A stretch of 64,000 bases of DNA, taken from positions 372,001 through 436,000 of the forward strand of contig NZ_FOAB01000002.1 in assembly GCF_900109375.1 (NCBI RefSeq), read 5' to 3'. Both the position numbers and the translations under genes were made by a program. The stretch's first letter is position 1; each line of letters opens with the position of its first letter. The notes under the pieces were generated by a model, which made no database searches, had not been told where the DNA came from, and saw nothing but the letters and a program-made list of their open reading frames with translations. This DNA comes from Aquimarina amphilecti. GTDB taxonomy: Bacteria; Bacteroidota; Bacteroidia; Flavobacteriales; Flavobacteriaceae. Positions 16,979-26,016 of the stretch are shown piece after piece.

Positions 16979-18373
16979 ATGAAACATCTTAGCAGATTTT
17001 TAGTGGCTTCGTTATTAGTACTTGGGTTTAGTACTGCGAATGCACAGGATGAAAACAACCCTTGGGCAGTATCGATTGGCGTTAATGCTGTTGATATTTT
17101 TCCTACCGGAGGAGATTTACCTATACAAGGAGAAATCTTTGACGAGTTTTTTAACGCTACGGACCACTGGAACATTCTTCCATCTGTATCTAAACTATCG
17201 GTTGGTAGATATATAGGAGACGGATTTACTTTTACTGTTGCTGGTACAGTTAACAAAATTGATAAATTAGGAGAAACGGCTGATGGAACTCAAGTTAGCG
17301 CTAATGACTTATCTTATTATGCAGCAGATGCAAGAATAAGCTATAGTCTTAAAAATGTTTTAAAAACTAAGTGGTTTGATCCTTACCTAGGAGTAGGTGG
17401 TGGTTACACTTGGCTTGATGAAATTGGTGCAGGAACTTTAAATGGTTCTTTAGGTGTTAATTTTTGGTTAACTGAAAATTTAGCTTTCAATTTACAAAGT
17501 ACTTACAAGCACGTATTCGAAGATTATGAGGTTAGTAACTATCCTCCAACTCACTTCCAACACTCAGCTGGAATTACTTTTGCTTTCGGAGGAAAAGATA
17601 CTGACGGTGACGGTGTATTTGATAAAGACGATGAGTGTATTGACGTTCCTGGTTTAGCTGAATTTAATGGATGTCCTGATACTGACGGTGATGGAATCAC
17701 TGACGCTAAAGATGACTGTCCTGATGTTGCAGGTACTGCAGAATTCAACGGATGTGCTGATACTGACGGTGATGGAATCGCTGATCCTAAAGATGAGTGT
17801 CCTACAGTTGCTGGTTTAGCTAACTTAAATGGATGTCCTGATGCAGATGGTGATGGAATCACTGACGCTAAAGACGGTTGTCCTAATGAAGCAGGTCCTG
17901 CTGCTAACAACGGATGTCCTTACCAAGATAAAGATGGTGACGGAGTATTAGATAAGGATGATAACTGTCCTGATGTTGCTGGTACTGTTGCTAACAATGG
18001 TTGTCCTGAAGTAACTGAAGAAATTCAGAAAACTTTAAATGAGTATGCTGCTCAAGTATTATTTGACTCAGGTAAGTCAACTATCAAAGAACAGTCTACT
18101 AAAGTATTAAACGATATCATTAAGATTCTTAAGGAGTACCCTACAGCTAAGTTTACTGTAGAAGGACATACTGATAGTCAAGGTGCAGCTAAAGCTAACC
18201 AAAGACTTTCTGATTCTAGAGCTAACGCTGTTAAGAACTTCTTAACTGAAAACGGTATCGATCAGTTTAGATTATCTGCTATTGGATTTGGAGAAGATAG
18301 ACCAATCGCTTCTAACAAAACAAGAGCTGGTAGAGCACAAAACAGACGTGTAGAGATCAACTTAGTGAAGTAA
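16979..18373 (+). CDS. OmpA-family outer-membrane protein with thrombospondin type 3 repeats
   Basis: An abundant-type envelope protein of about 464 residues. It has a signal peptide ending near NAQ, then a beta-barrel domain to about residue 200. Five calcium-binding thrombospondin type 3 repeats follow ([16 protein letters not shown] and variants). A C-terminal OmpA peptidoglycan-binding domain runs from [10 protein letters not shown] through VEGHTDSQG to [11 protein letters not shown] prefer the ATG at 16979 over an in-frame TTG two codons earlier. It tethers the outer membrane to the cell wall. Codon choice is visibly more biased than in its neighbours, which with the consensus promoter suggests high expression. 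Confidence 0.93.
   Translation: MKHLSRFLVASLLVLGFSTANAQDENNPWAVSIGVNAVDIFPTGGDLPIQGEIFDEFFNATDHWNILPSVSKLSVGRYIGDGFTFTVAGTVNKIDKLGETADGTQVSANDLSYYAADARISYSLKNVLKTKWFDPYLGVGGGYTWLDEIGAGTLNGSLGVNFWLTENLAFNLQSTYKHVFEDYEVSNYPPTHFQHSAGITFAFGGKDTDGDGVFDKDDECIDVPGLAEFNGCPDTDGDGITDAKDDCPDVAGTAEFNGCADTDGDGIADPKDECPTVAGLANLNGCPDADGDGITDAKDGCPNEAGPAANNGCPYQDKDGDGVLDKDDNCPDVAGTVANNGCPEVTEEIQKTLNEYAAQVLFDSGKSTIKEQSTKVLNDIIKILKEYPTAKFTVEGHTDSQGAAKANQRLSDSRANAVKNFLTENGIDQFRLSAIGFGEDRPIASNKTRAGRAQNRRVEINLVK
17598..18008 (+). repeat. Internal repeats encoding five calcium-binding segments
   Basis: GATACTGACGGTGATGGAAT-like units recur about every 80 bases, each coding DxDGDGxxD followed by a Cys-Pro and a NGC segment. 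They are the thrombospondin type 3 repeats of the OmpA protein. Confidence 0.85.
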
Positions 18374-18406
18374 TTATTTTTCACTAAATAACATAATACA
18401 TAGATA

Positions 18407-18437
18407 AAACGTCCCGATTATTCGGGACGTTTTTTAT
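18407..18437 (+). terminator. Intrinsic terminator after the OmpA-family gene
   Basis: AACGTCCCGA pairs with TCGGGACGTT around a tight loop and is followed by T6. It ends only about ten bases before the start of the AddB-like gene. Confidence 0.88.
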
Positions 18438-18446
18438 TTTTAATAG

Positions 18447-21182
18447 GTGGATAGTTTTTTAAAAGAAGTCATATCAGAATTACAAAGCAAAAATCACGAT
18501 ATAAGTGAGCTTGTTTTTGTTCTTCCTAGTAAAAGAGCAGGACTTTTTCTTAAAAGGGAATTGCTTAATATATATAGTGATAAAACCTTTTTTGCTCCTG
18601 TGATATATAGCATAGAAGAATTTATTACGGAATTATCAGGATTGCGTCAGATTGATACGATCCAAACATTATTCGACTTTTATGAAACATATTTAAATAC
18701 ACATGCACATTTAGAAAAAGAAAGTTTAGAAGTGTTCAGTAGTTGGGCGCAGACTTTGGTGCAAGATTTTAATGAAATTGATCGATACTGTATTGACAAT
18801 GATAGTTTTTTTTCATACCTCTCAGGAATTCAGGATCTGAACCATTGGTATCTTCAAAAGGAAAAAACGGAACTGATACAGAAATATATAAGTTTCTGGA
18901 ATAATTTATCGGAGTATTACACCAACTTTAAAAATAAGCTGCTAGAAAAAAAGGTTGGTTATCAAGGTTTATTATATCGAAAAGCTTCAGAGAATATTTC
19001 TAGTTATATTAAGAAAAATACTCATAAGCATATTTTAGTGGGATTTAATGCACTAAATAATGCAGAGCAAATAATTTTTAAGTCGTTATTAGAAGCTAAA
19101 ATTGCTGAGGTATATTGGGATGCTGATACATTTTTTTTAGAAAACAAATATCATGAAGCTTCTTTATTCATAAGAGATTATAAAAATAACTGGGAGTATT
19201 ATAAAGAAAATCCGTTTAAATGGATTAGAGATAATTTTTCTTCTTCCAAAGATATTAAGCTAATAGGTGTTCCTAAAAATATTGGTCAGGCTAAGTTAGC
19301 GGGACAAATACTAAAATCTATTCCATCAGTAGATTTGGAACGAACGGCGTTGGTGTTGGCGGATGAATCTTTATTGTTACCTGTTCTTAATTCATTACCA
19401 GATTCGATCGAGTCATTGAATATAACAATGGGGTTACCGCTTAAAGAAGTTCCAATTTCTTCTTTTTTTGAATTGTTGTTTTCATTACATAAAGTAACCC
19501 ATCATAAAGGGTTGTATTATAAATCGGTTATAGAGATTTTAAATAGTCAACCTGCTCAATGGTTGTTAGGTTTTTTAGCTAACGAGTTAATTAGTAAGAT
19601 TTCAAAAGAAAACTTGGTTTACGTAACTGTAGAAAAACTACAAAGTGAAACTAATGATGCCAAAAGTAGAGTACTTGAGCTTCTATTCACTCCTTGGGAA
19701 AATGCATTAAAAGCAATAGAACAATGTAGAAAAATTATTCAATTACTTAAGAATGGGCTGGATAAAGAAAAAACTCCTTTGGAGTTAGAGTATATATATC
19801 ATTTTCATGTTGTTTTTAATAGATTATTGGCGTTATGTAATACCTATCAATATGTTGTAACAATATCATCTTTATATTATTTGTATAGAGATATTATCAA
19901 TTCGGAAACGTTAGATTTTAGAGGAGAACCTTTTAGGGGATTACAATTGATGGGGATGTTAGAGTCTCGTTGTTTGGATTTTGATACCGTTATCATTACT
20001 TCAGTTAATGAAGGTGTTCTTCCCGCAGGAAAGAGTATGAATTCTTTTATTCCGTATGATTTAAAGAGAGCATATAATCTACCAACATATAAAGAAAAAG
20101 ATGCGATATACACATATCACTTTTATCGTTTAATCCAAAGAGCTAAAACAGTATATCTTATCTATAATACCGAAGATGATGGAGTCGGAGGTGGAGAAAA
20201 AAGTAGATTCTTATATCAATTAGAAATAGATAAAGTTCAGAAACACGAATTATCCAAATATATAGCTTCCTCAGAAATACCTAAATTAAGTCATGAACCT
20301 TTAGTTATTCCAAAAGAGATATCGATCATTGAGAGGGTCAAAGAATTAGCTTTAAATGGATTATCTCCTTCGGCATTAACAGCCTATATTAGAAATCCAA
20401 TTGATTTTTATTATAAATATATATTGGGAATCAAAGAGAGTGATCAAGTAGAAGAAACCATAGCTGCTAATACACTAGGAACGGTTATCCATAATACATT
20501 AGAGGATTTATACAAGCCTTTAGAAAATAAATACGTATCTGTTGCGGATGTAGAGAAAATGATTGCTCGAATTGATGAAGAAATCAAGTATCATTTTCGG
20601 AAAGAGTATTCTAAATTAGATATTACTCAAGGTAAGAATTTACTCATTTTTGAAGTTGCCAAAAGGTACATTTATAATTTTTTAAAATCAGAAGAGAAAC
20701 TTTTAAAATCAGGATCACAGTTAAAAATTTTGGCTATAGAAAGTAATTTAAAAACTGAGTTAGAGATACCTGAACTCGATTTTCCTGTATTCATAAAAGG
20801 AAAAGTTGATCGAATTGATGAGTTAGATGGAGTATTAAGGATTATTGATTACAAAACAGGTAAAGTTAACAAAAGTGATGTTGTTTTAATGGATTGGGAG
20901 GTGATCACCGATGACTATAAGTATAGTAAAATCGTACAGGTATTAGCATATGCTTATATGCAACATAATGAACAACCACTCTCATCATCTTTTCAAGCAG
21001 GAATTATTTCTTTTAAGAATCTAAAAGAAGGATTTCTAAAATTTGGAACTAAGACATCAGTAAGAGGAAAAGTTGATTATGAAGTTACATCTGATGTGTT
21101 TGAGGAGTATTTATTACAACTTAAAAAGTTAATTATGGAGATTTCTACTTTAGAAATTCCTTTTACAGAAAAAGAAGTTTAG
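18447..21182 (+). CDS. AddB-like PD-(D/E)xK nuclease subunit
   Basis: A 911-residue protein starting at GTG. Its N-terminal half has the degenerate helicase fold of AddB, with VLPSKRAGLFLKREL where a P-loop would be and no intact Walker A. The middle contains VIITSVNEGVLP, typical of AddB. The C-terminal nuclease has LGTVIHNTLEDLY, KGKVDRIDEL and IIDYKTGKV. The usual cysteine of the iron-sulfur AddB motif is Asn here (AYIRNPIDFYYKY), and the C-terminal end has no cysteines, so the Fe-S staple is absent. It follows the ompA terminator almost directly, and its stop is two bases before the hydrolase gene. Confidence 0.85.
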   Translation: MDSFLKEVISELQSKNHDISELVFVLPSKRAGLFLKRELLNIYSDKTFFAPVIYSIEEFITELSGLRQIDTIQTLFDFYETYLNTHAHLEKESLEVFSSWAQTLVQDFNEIDRYCIDNDSFFSYLSGIQDLNHWYLQKEKTELIQKYISFWNNLSEYYTNFKNKLLEKKVGYQGLLYRKASENISSYIKKNTHKHILVGFNALNNAEQIIFKSLLEAKIAEVYWDADTFFLENKYHEASLFIRDYKNNWEYYKENPFKWIRDNFSSSKDIKLIGVPKNIGQAKLAGQILKSIPSVDLERTALVLADESLLLPVLNSLPDSIESLNITMGLPLKEVPISSFFELLFSLHKVTHHKGLYYKSVIEILNSQPAQWLLGFLANELISKISKENLVYVTVEKLQSETNDAKSRVLELLFTPWENALKAIEQCRKIIQLLKNGLDKEKTPLELEYIYHFHVVFNRLLALCNTYQYVVTISSLYYLYRDIINSETLDFRGEPFRGLQLMGMLESRCLDFDTVIITSVNEGVLPAGKSMNSFIPYDLKRAYNLPTYKEKDAIYTYHFYRLIQRAKTVYLIYNTEDDGVGGGEKSRFLYQLEIDKVQKHELSKYIASSEIPKLSHEPLVIPKEISIIERVKELALNGLSPSALTAYIRNPIDFYYKYILGIKESDQVEETIAANTLGTVIHNTLEDLYKPLENKYVSVADVEKMIARIDEEIKYHFRKEYSKLDITQGKNLLIFEVAKRYIYNFLKSEEKLLKSGSQLKILAIESNLKTELEIPELDFPVFIKGKVDRIDELDGVLRIIDYKTGKVNKSDVVLMDWEVITDDYKYSKIVQVLAYAYMQHNEQPLSSSFQAGIISFKNLKEGFLKFGTKTSVRGKVDYEVTSDVFEEYLLQLKKLIMEISTLEIPFTEKEV

Positions 21183-21184
21183 TT

Positions 21185-22033
21185 ATGATTACGGTTGAAA
21201 AGAATATATTACTTAAGGGAAAACATAACAAACCTATTTTAACGGATGTTTTTTATAATGATAAAAAAGATAAACAGCCGATCGTTATCTTTTGTCATGG
21301 GTATAAAGGATTTAAAGATTGGGGCGCATGGGATTTAGTAGCCAATGCATTCGCAGAAGCTGGCTTTTTCTTTATTAAGTTTAACTTTTCCCATAATGGC
21401 GGTACTGTAGAACAGCCAATTGATTTTCCAGATTTAGAGGCGTTTAGTGCCAATAATTACTTGATAGAATTAGACGATTTAGAATCTGTTTTGGATTGGG
21501 TTACTTCCAAAGATTTTGAATATCAAAAGTATATAAAATTAAATAATATTATTACTATTGGACATTCTCGCGCAGGCGGAATTACAACGATAAAAGCTTC
21601 GGAAGATTCGAGAATTTCAAAGCTTATTACCTGGGCAGGTGTGTCGGATTATGAAAGTAGATTTCCTAAAGGAATAGAGTTTCAAGAATGGAAGAACGAC
21701 GGAGTATTTTACATAGAAAATGGCAGAACAAAGCAAAAAATGCCACACTTGTTTCAATTTTATACCACGTTTGTAGAAAACAAAGAAAGACTCACAATTT
21801 CTAAAGCTACTAGGAATATAAAAATTCCTTACTTAATTATTCATGGTACAGAAGATCCAACGGTTAATTTAGCAGAAGCTGAAGATTTACATCGTTGGAA
21901 TCCTAATAGTGAACTGTATTTAGTATCTGGAGCGGATCACGTTTTTAGCGCAAAACATCCTTGGATAAAAGAGTACATGCCTAATGATTTATCAGTAATT
22001 ATTGATAAATCCGTAGAATTTGCAATACTTTAA
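21185..22033 (+). CDS. Alpha/beta hydrolase family protein
   Basis: A cytoplasmic hydrolase of 282 residues. The oxyanion-hole segment is IVIFCHGYKGFKDWG, the nucleophile elbow is GHSRAGG with its Ser, the acidic residue is likely Asp in HGTEDPTVN, and the catalytic His is in SGADHVFS. The family covers esterases, peptidases and many other hydrolases, so the substrate is unknown. It begins two bases after the AddB-like gene and is probably cotranscribed with it, though a functional link to DNA repair is not evident. Confidence 0.82.
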   Translation: MITVEKNILLKGKHNKPILTDVFYNDKKDKQPIVIFCHGYKGFKDWGAWDLVANAFAEAGFFFIKFNFSHNGGTVEQPIDFPDLEAFSANNYLIELDDLESVLDWVTSKDFEYQKYIKLNNIITIGHSRAGGITTIKASEDSRISKLITWAGVSDYESRFPKGIEFQEWKNDGVFYIENGRTKQKMPHLFQFYTTFVENKERLTISKATRNIKIPYLIIHGTEDPTVNLAEAEDLHRWNPNSELYLVSGADHVFSAKHPWIKEYMPNDLSVIIDKSVEFAIL

Positions 22034-22090
22034 CACACTTTAGTTGCTGAGTTTATAAGGGTTTTGATTTTTTTTTGTTTATTTGCGATT

Positions 22091-22378
22091 ATGAAGTCTA
22101 GCAAAAGACATATCATTTCTACTGCATTACTGATATTATTCAGTTTTATACAGTTATCAGATTTACATATTGTAGGTCATGATGATAATGATGTTGATTG
22201 TGAGATGTGTCAATTAGCTCCAGAAAATCTGGATGATAATTTCATACCTATAGATTCGATAGAAACGCCTAAAGTAGTTTCTATTCCATTAGATCAGATT
22301 CAGATCAATAGTTTTGATATCTATTTTGATAGAGAAACATATTACTCCTTTCTTAATAAGGCACCACCTGTAGTTTAA
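22091..22378 (+). CDS. Small secreted protein with His/Asp/Cys-rich motif, upstream of a TonB receptor
   Basis: I do not recognise a named family. From the ATG at 22091 the product is 95 residues; a TTG nine codons upstream seems less likely. It starts with a basic then hydrophobic signal-like segment (KRHIISTALLILFSFIQ). It then has a probable metal-binding cluster: H-I-V-G-H-D-D-N-D and D-C-E-M-C within 20 residues. The rest is acidic. Its place just before a ZnuD-like receptor suggests a periplasmic metal carrier or sensor, which is inference. Confidence 0.6.
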   Translation: MKSSKRHIISTALLILFSFIQLSDLHIVGHDDNDVDCEMCQLAPENLDDNFIPIDSIETPKVVSIPLDQIQINSFDIYFDRETYYSFLNKAPPVV

Positions 22379-22392
22379 ATACTAATCCATCA

Positions 22393-22431
22393 GGTGTTAG
22401 CACCAATTTACTATTGCGCAAATTGCAATAG
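22393..22431 (+). promoter_or_regulatory. Hairpin pair between the small protein and the TonB receptor
   Basis: GGTG-TTAG-CACC (22393-22404) is followed by CTATTGC / GCAATAG (22411-22431) with a seven-base spacer, then a T-rich stretch. The second could be an attenuator hairpin or a palindromic operator of about the size bound by Fur-family regulators. Confidence 0.35.
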
Positions 22432-22452
22432 AGATCCTTTTTTATTTTTAGA

Positions 22453-24846
22453 ATGAAACGAAACGCATTATATATTGTGTTTTTTCTGGTAGTTAATTCT
22501 GTATTCGCTCAGGATTGTACTAAAACACTTTCCGGTCGTGTAATTGATTTTCACGATGGAGTTTCCCTAGAAGGAGCAACAATTACTTTTAATAGTACAA
22601 CAATTAAAACTGATAGTAACGGGATGTATAAAATCTCAGGGCTTTGCGCCACATCTTACGCTTTTACGATATCTCATGAGGATTGTAATTCTCAGGTGGT
22701 TACTATTGATGTGAATGAGGTTTCGAATAAAGACTTTTATTTAGAGCACCATTTAAACGAATTGTTAGAAGTGAAGGTTTCTGGCAATAATAGAACTAAA
22801 ACATCCTCTTCGCAAGAAGAGACTATTAATAAAAATGTTATTGAAAGATATAGTAGTGCGGCTTTGGGAGATGCACTTAGAGAGATTACTGGTGTTTCTT
22901 CTCTCAATACGGGCTCTACAATTGTAAAACCAATTATTCAAGGTTTAAGTGGAAGTAGAGTATTAATTATGAACAACGGTGTACGTATGCAGGATATGGA
23001 GTGGGGAGATGAACATGCACCTAATGTAGATATTAATACTGCTGGTAGTGTAACTGTTGTTAAAGGAGCAGCAGCATTGCGTTATGGAGGAGATGCTATT
23101 GGAGGAGTCATTGTTATGGAACCTAATAAAGTTCCTGCAAAAGATACATTGTTTGGAAAAACTGTTGTTACAGGCGCTTCCAATGGTAGAGGAGGAACGA
23201 TTTCTTCTGAGATAATAAAAGGATATGAATCTGGTTGGTTTTGGAAAGCCCAAGGAACCTTAAAAAGATTTGGTGATGTAGAAGCACCTGATTATATCTT
23301 ATCTAATACTGGTATTTTCGAAAGAGGAGGATCTTTGTCCTTTGGAAATAATAAATTTACACAAGGTTGGGACGTTTATTATTCATACTACCAAAATGAA
23401 ATAGGAGTTCTAGCTGCATCCCATATTGGAAATGCAGATGACCTTATTGAATCTATTAATAGTGGAGAACCATCTGTTATAGAAAATTTCACATATACTA
23501 TCGATAATCCAAAACAAGATGTTACACATCATCTAGGTAGATTACGTTACTTTAAGAGATTCGAGAAATTAGGTAAATGGACTACTCAATACGATTTCCA
23601 ACATAACCAACGTTTTGAATTTGATATTAGACAAACAGAAGAGTTAAGAAAAATTCCAAGTTTAGATTTGGAACTTACAACACATACACTGACTTCAGAT
23701 TTTGTTCTAGATGCTAAATTTGATTATAATTTAGATTTTGGAATAGTAATGCGCTATCAGGATAATTTTGCTGACCCTAGTACAAGAGCAAGAAGATTGA
23801 TTCCAGATTATGATAAATATGATGCGGGATTATTTATTTCTGGTAAATATGATATCAACGATAATGTAACAATTGATGCGGGTGTTCGATATGATTATAA
23901 CCAAATTGATGCAAAGAAGTTTTATATAAAAACTAGATGGGAAGAACGAGGGTATGATCAAGAATTTAATGATCTTATTATCGCGGATGAAGGTACACAA
24001 TGGCTTACAAACCCGAAATTTGATTATCATAGTATTTCGGCGACTACAGGATTTAATTATGTTTTCGGAGATAGTTATGAATTAAGAGGTAATTATGCAT
24101 TAGCGCAGAGAGCACCAAACCCTTCAGAATTGTTCAGTGATGGCTTGCACCATTCCGCATCTCGAATCGAACTTGGAGATTTAAGAATTGATCAAGAAAC
24201 ATCTCATAAATTTTCATTTTCTTTTCAGAGAAATAATGAGAATTTGAGTTGGGAAATTGCTCCTTATGCTAATTTTATTAATGATTATATTTTATTAGAA
24301 CCTACCGATGTCGAACTCTCCATAAGAGGAGCGTTTCCAGTTTGGGAATATCGTCAAACTAATGCAAGATTATTAGGTATTGATGCTAAATTAACCAAGC
24401 AATGGCTTCCTAGTTGGCAAACGAATCATCGGTTTTCTCTGGTAAAAGGTAAAGACACTGAAACAGAAATACCTCTTATTAACATTCCTGCAGCTAATTT
24501 GAGCAATAGTATTGTTTTTCAAAAAGAGGATTGGATGAGTTTAGTGATGAGTCTTGAAAGTGATTATACATTTAGACAAAATGAATTCCCTGATAATATT
24601 ATTGTTTTTTCGCCTCAAGAACAAGAAGATGTTCTTTTAGATATTAATACACCACCTGGGGATTATCATCTTTTGCATATGAATGCAGATATTACGGCTC
24701 CTTTTTTTAAAGATAATGAGTTGAATATCGGGATAACTATAAATAATATTACAAATAAGAAATATAGAAATTATCTGAACCGTCAACGCTATTTTGCAGA
24801 TGAAGTGGGACGAAACTTTTTATTGAGATTAACTTTTAACTATTAA
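22453..24846 (+). CDS. TonB-dependent receptor, ZnuD-like, with N-terminal carboxypeptidase-regulatory-like domain
   Basis: An outer-membrane transporter of 797 residues. A signal peptide ends near VFAQ. Next is a carboxypeptidase regulatory-like beta-sandwich (LSGRVIDFHDGVSLEGATI). The plug domain contains GLSGSRVLIMNNGVRMQD, GDEHAPNVDIN and VVKGAAALRYGGDAIGGV, and the 22-strand barrel ends in FLLRLTFNY. The acidic/His segment after NGVRMQD resembles the equivalent region of the zinc receptor ZnuD. This makes zinc or another metal a plausible cargo, but the substrate is inferred. It is flanked by a small His/Cys protein and a small lipoprotein that probably serve the same uptake. Confidence 0.85.
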   Translation: MKRNALYIVFFLVVNSVFAQDCTKTLSGRVIDFHDGVSLEGATITFNSTTIKTDSNGMYKISGLCATSYAFTISHEDCNSQVVTIDVNEVSNKDFYLEHHLNELLEVKVSGNNRTKTSSSQEETINKNVIERYSSAALGDALREITGVSSLNTGSTIVKPIIQGLSGSRVLIMNNGVRMQDMEWGDEHAPNVDINTAGSVTVVKGAAALRYGGDAIGGVIVMEPNKVPAKDTLFGKTVVTGASNGRGGTISSEIIKGYESGWFWKAQGTLKRFGDVEAPDYILSNTGIFERGGSLSFGNNKFTQGWDVYYSYYQNEIGVLAASHIGNADDLIESINSGEPSVIENFTYTIDNPKQDVTHHLGRLRYFKRFEKLGKWTTQYDFQHNQRFEFDIRQTEELRKIPSLDLELTTHTLTSDFVLDAKFDYNLDFGIVMRYQDNFADPSTRARRLIPDYDKYDAGLFISGKYDINDNVTIDAGVRYDYNQIDAKKFYIKTRWEERGYDQEFNDLIIADEGTQWLTNPKFDYHSISATTGFNYVFGDSYELRGNYALAQRAPNPSELFSDGLHHSASRIELGDLRIDQETSHKFSFSFQRNNENLSWEIAPYANFINDYILLEPTDVELSIRGAFPVWEYRQTNARLLGIDAKLTKQWLPSWQTNHRFSLVKGKDTETEIPLINIPAANLSNSIVFQKEDWMSLVMSLESDYTFRQNEFPDNIIVFSPQEQEDVLLDINTPPGDYHLLHMNADITAPFFKDNELNIGITINNITNKKYRNYLNRQRYFADEVGRNFLLRLTFNY

Positions 24847-24854
24847 ATTTTAAA

Positions 24855-25430
24855 ATGATGAACACACGTAAATTTTTATCAATGTTAGCAATCGCAAGTG
24901 TATTAATGTATTCTTGTTCTGACGATGATGACAACCCTGTAGTAGTAAATGAAGAAGAAGTTATAACTACTATGACTGTTACTTTAACTAATGGAACAGA
25001 TGTAGTTACTTTAGTATCTCGCGACTTGGATGGACCTGATGGACCTAATGCACCTGTAATAGATATTTCTGGACCATTGTCTGCTAATACAATGTATACT
25101 GGAGAGGTGGAATTACTTAATGAGACTGAAACACCAGCAGAAAATGTTAATGAAGAAATTGAAGGAGAAGCGGATGAACACCAATTCTTTTATGAAGTAG
25201 CGGGTACTTTAAATGCGACAACAGCATATACAGATACAGAAGCAGATTACCCACCAAATACAGGAACTAATCCGGTTGGAATTACTTTTAGTCTTACTAC
25301 AACGGATGCTAGTACAGGTAGTTTTTCAGTTACTCTACGTCACGAACCTAAAAAACCAAATGATGGAACATTAGCGGATGCTGGTGGAGACACTGATATT
25401 GCACAATCATTTGATGTAACAATACAATAA
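24855..25430 (+). CDS. Small lipoprotein of the kind found after TonB receptors in Flavobacteriia
   Basis: A 191-residue lipoprotein with the signal ending at MYSCSDDDDN. The mature part is acidic and rich in Thr and Asn, and contains a conserved-looking EADEHQFFYE stretch and a late LRHEPKKPNDG. I believe such proteins are often labelled 'type 1 periplasmic binding fold superfamily' in Flavobacteriia databases, but I cannot verify this. It starts eight bases after the receptor gene and is the last gene of the operon. The His and acidic residues would suit metal handling at the membrane; this is inference. Confidence 0.65.
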   Translation: MMNTRKFLSMLAIASVLMYSCSDDDDNPVVVNEEEVITTMTVTLTNGTDVVTLVSRDLDGPDGPNAPVIDISGPLSANTMYTGEVELLNETETPAENVNEEIEGEADEHQFFYEVAGTLNATTAYTDTEADYPPNTGTNPVGITFSLTTTDASTGSFSVTLRHEPKKPNDGTLADAGGDTDIAQSFDVTIQ

Positions 25431-25453
25431 GAAATATATAAGAAGTATAACAG

Positions 25454-25530
25454 TAAGTTGAGTTTGTTTTTATAAAACAAACGTTTTTTCAAGACAAGGC
25501 TCTTGAGAAGTAGTTAGCTCGAGAGCCCTG
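25454..25530 (+). repeat. Hairpin unit 1 of three (TAAGTTGAGTTTGT + hairpin with AAGTAGTTAG loop)
   Basis: The unit begins TAAGTTGAGTTTGT. It contains a first hairpin, GTTTGTTTT / AAAACAAAC (25462-25482), followed by T6, probably the terminator of the TonB operon. Exactly 44 bases after its first base comes a second hairpin, GGCTCTTGAG / CTCGAGAGCC, with loop AAGTAGTTAG (25508-25517). Only a weak T tract follows. Confidence 0.7.
25462..25489 (+). terminator. Terminator of the TonB receptor operon
   Basis: A nine-base perfect stem, GTTTGTTTT / AAAACAAAC, with loop TAT is followed by G and six T. It is 30 bases after the lipoprotein stop codon. Confidence 0.6.
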
Positions 25531-25614
25531 TATTTTGATTACCAACAAGAAATACATTATAGTATAACATAAAACATATCATAATTGAAGCAGCCATAAA
25601 TCATTGTATAATAA

Positions 25615-25699
25615 TAAGTTGAGTTTGTGTATTTTATTATTAGTACAGATTTGTTTCAATTTAGACCCTTGGAATTTAAATTCCAAGGGTTATTTTTTT
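25615..25699 (+). repeat. Hairpin unit 2 of three
   Basis: TAAGTTGAGTTTGTG is followed after 24 bases by TTTCAATTTAGACCC. A 26-base perfect palindrome (ACCCTTGGAATTT and its complement) and seven T then form an intrinsic terminator on the plus strand. It shares both flanking blocks with unit 3 but not the AAGTAGTTAG loop. Confidence 0.7.
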
Positions 25700-26016
25700 A
25701 CATCAAAAATTTAATTATAAAATCTAAAGTTCGGTACGAACTTTGATTAATTTTTACCAAATAATTACCACTTTATTGGTTCTTGGAGTAAAAACAGCTA
25801 ATAATATGGTAACAAATTCGTGAGAAAAGATACTAATATATAGTAAAGGTTGATTTTTAGTGGTTTAATCTCAAAGATTTTAATGAGATATTATGACATC
25901 GTTAAATGTGTATTACCACTAAAAATTCCTGATGAAATTTAAAGATTAGAGCTTATATTCGCGGCGTAAAAACCTAACCAAAAAAACAGCAAAATTGAAA
26001 CAATCATAATTATGTA
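25700..26016. other. Gene-free AT-rich stretch between hairpin units 2 and 3
   Basis: I see no ORF longer than about 25 codons with support, no tRNA and no mobile element. A small inverted repeat, AAAGTTCGGTACGAACTTT (25726-25744), is present and could be an operator or hairpin. Confidence 0.4.

Noticed and set aside
17551..17910. A 119-residue repetitive open frame on the minus strand
   Set aside because: It is the antisense of the calcium-binding repeats of the OmpA protein, and its periodicity comes from them.
22379..22452. A cobalamin-type riboswitch before the TonB receptor gene
   Set aside because: The gap is only 74 bases, far too short for that riboswitch, and none of its conserved strings is present.
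25939..26007. A 22-codon minus-strand frame (MIVSILLFFWLGFYAANISS...) next to hairpin unit 3
   Set aside because: It is hydrophobic and follows the ACAAACTCAACT-type leader block, but the equivalent place in unit 2 has only a different short frame, and the terminators point to plus-strand transcription. There is not enough support to call a gene.
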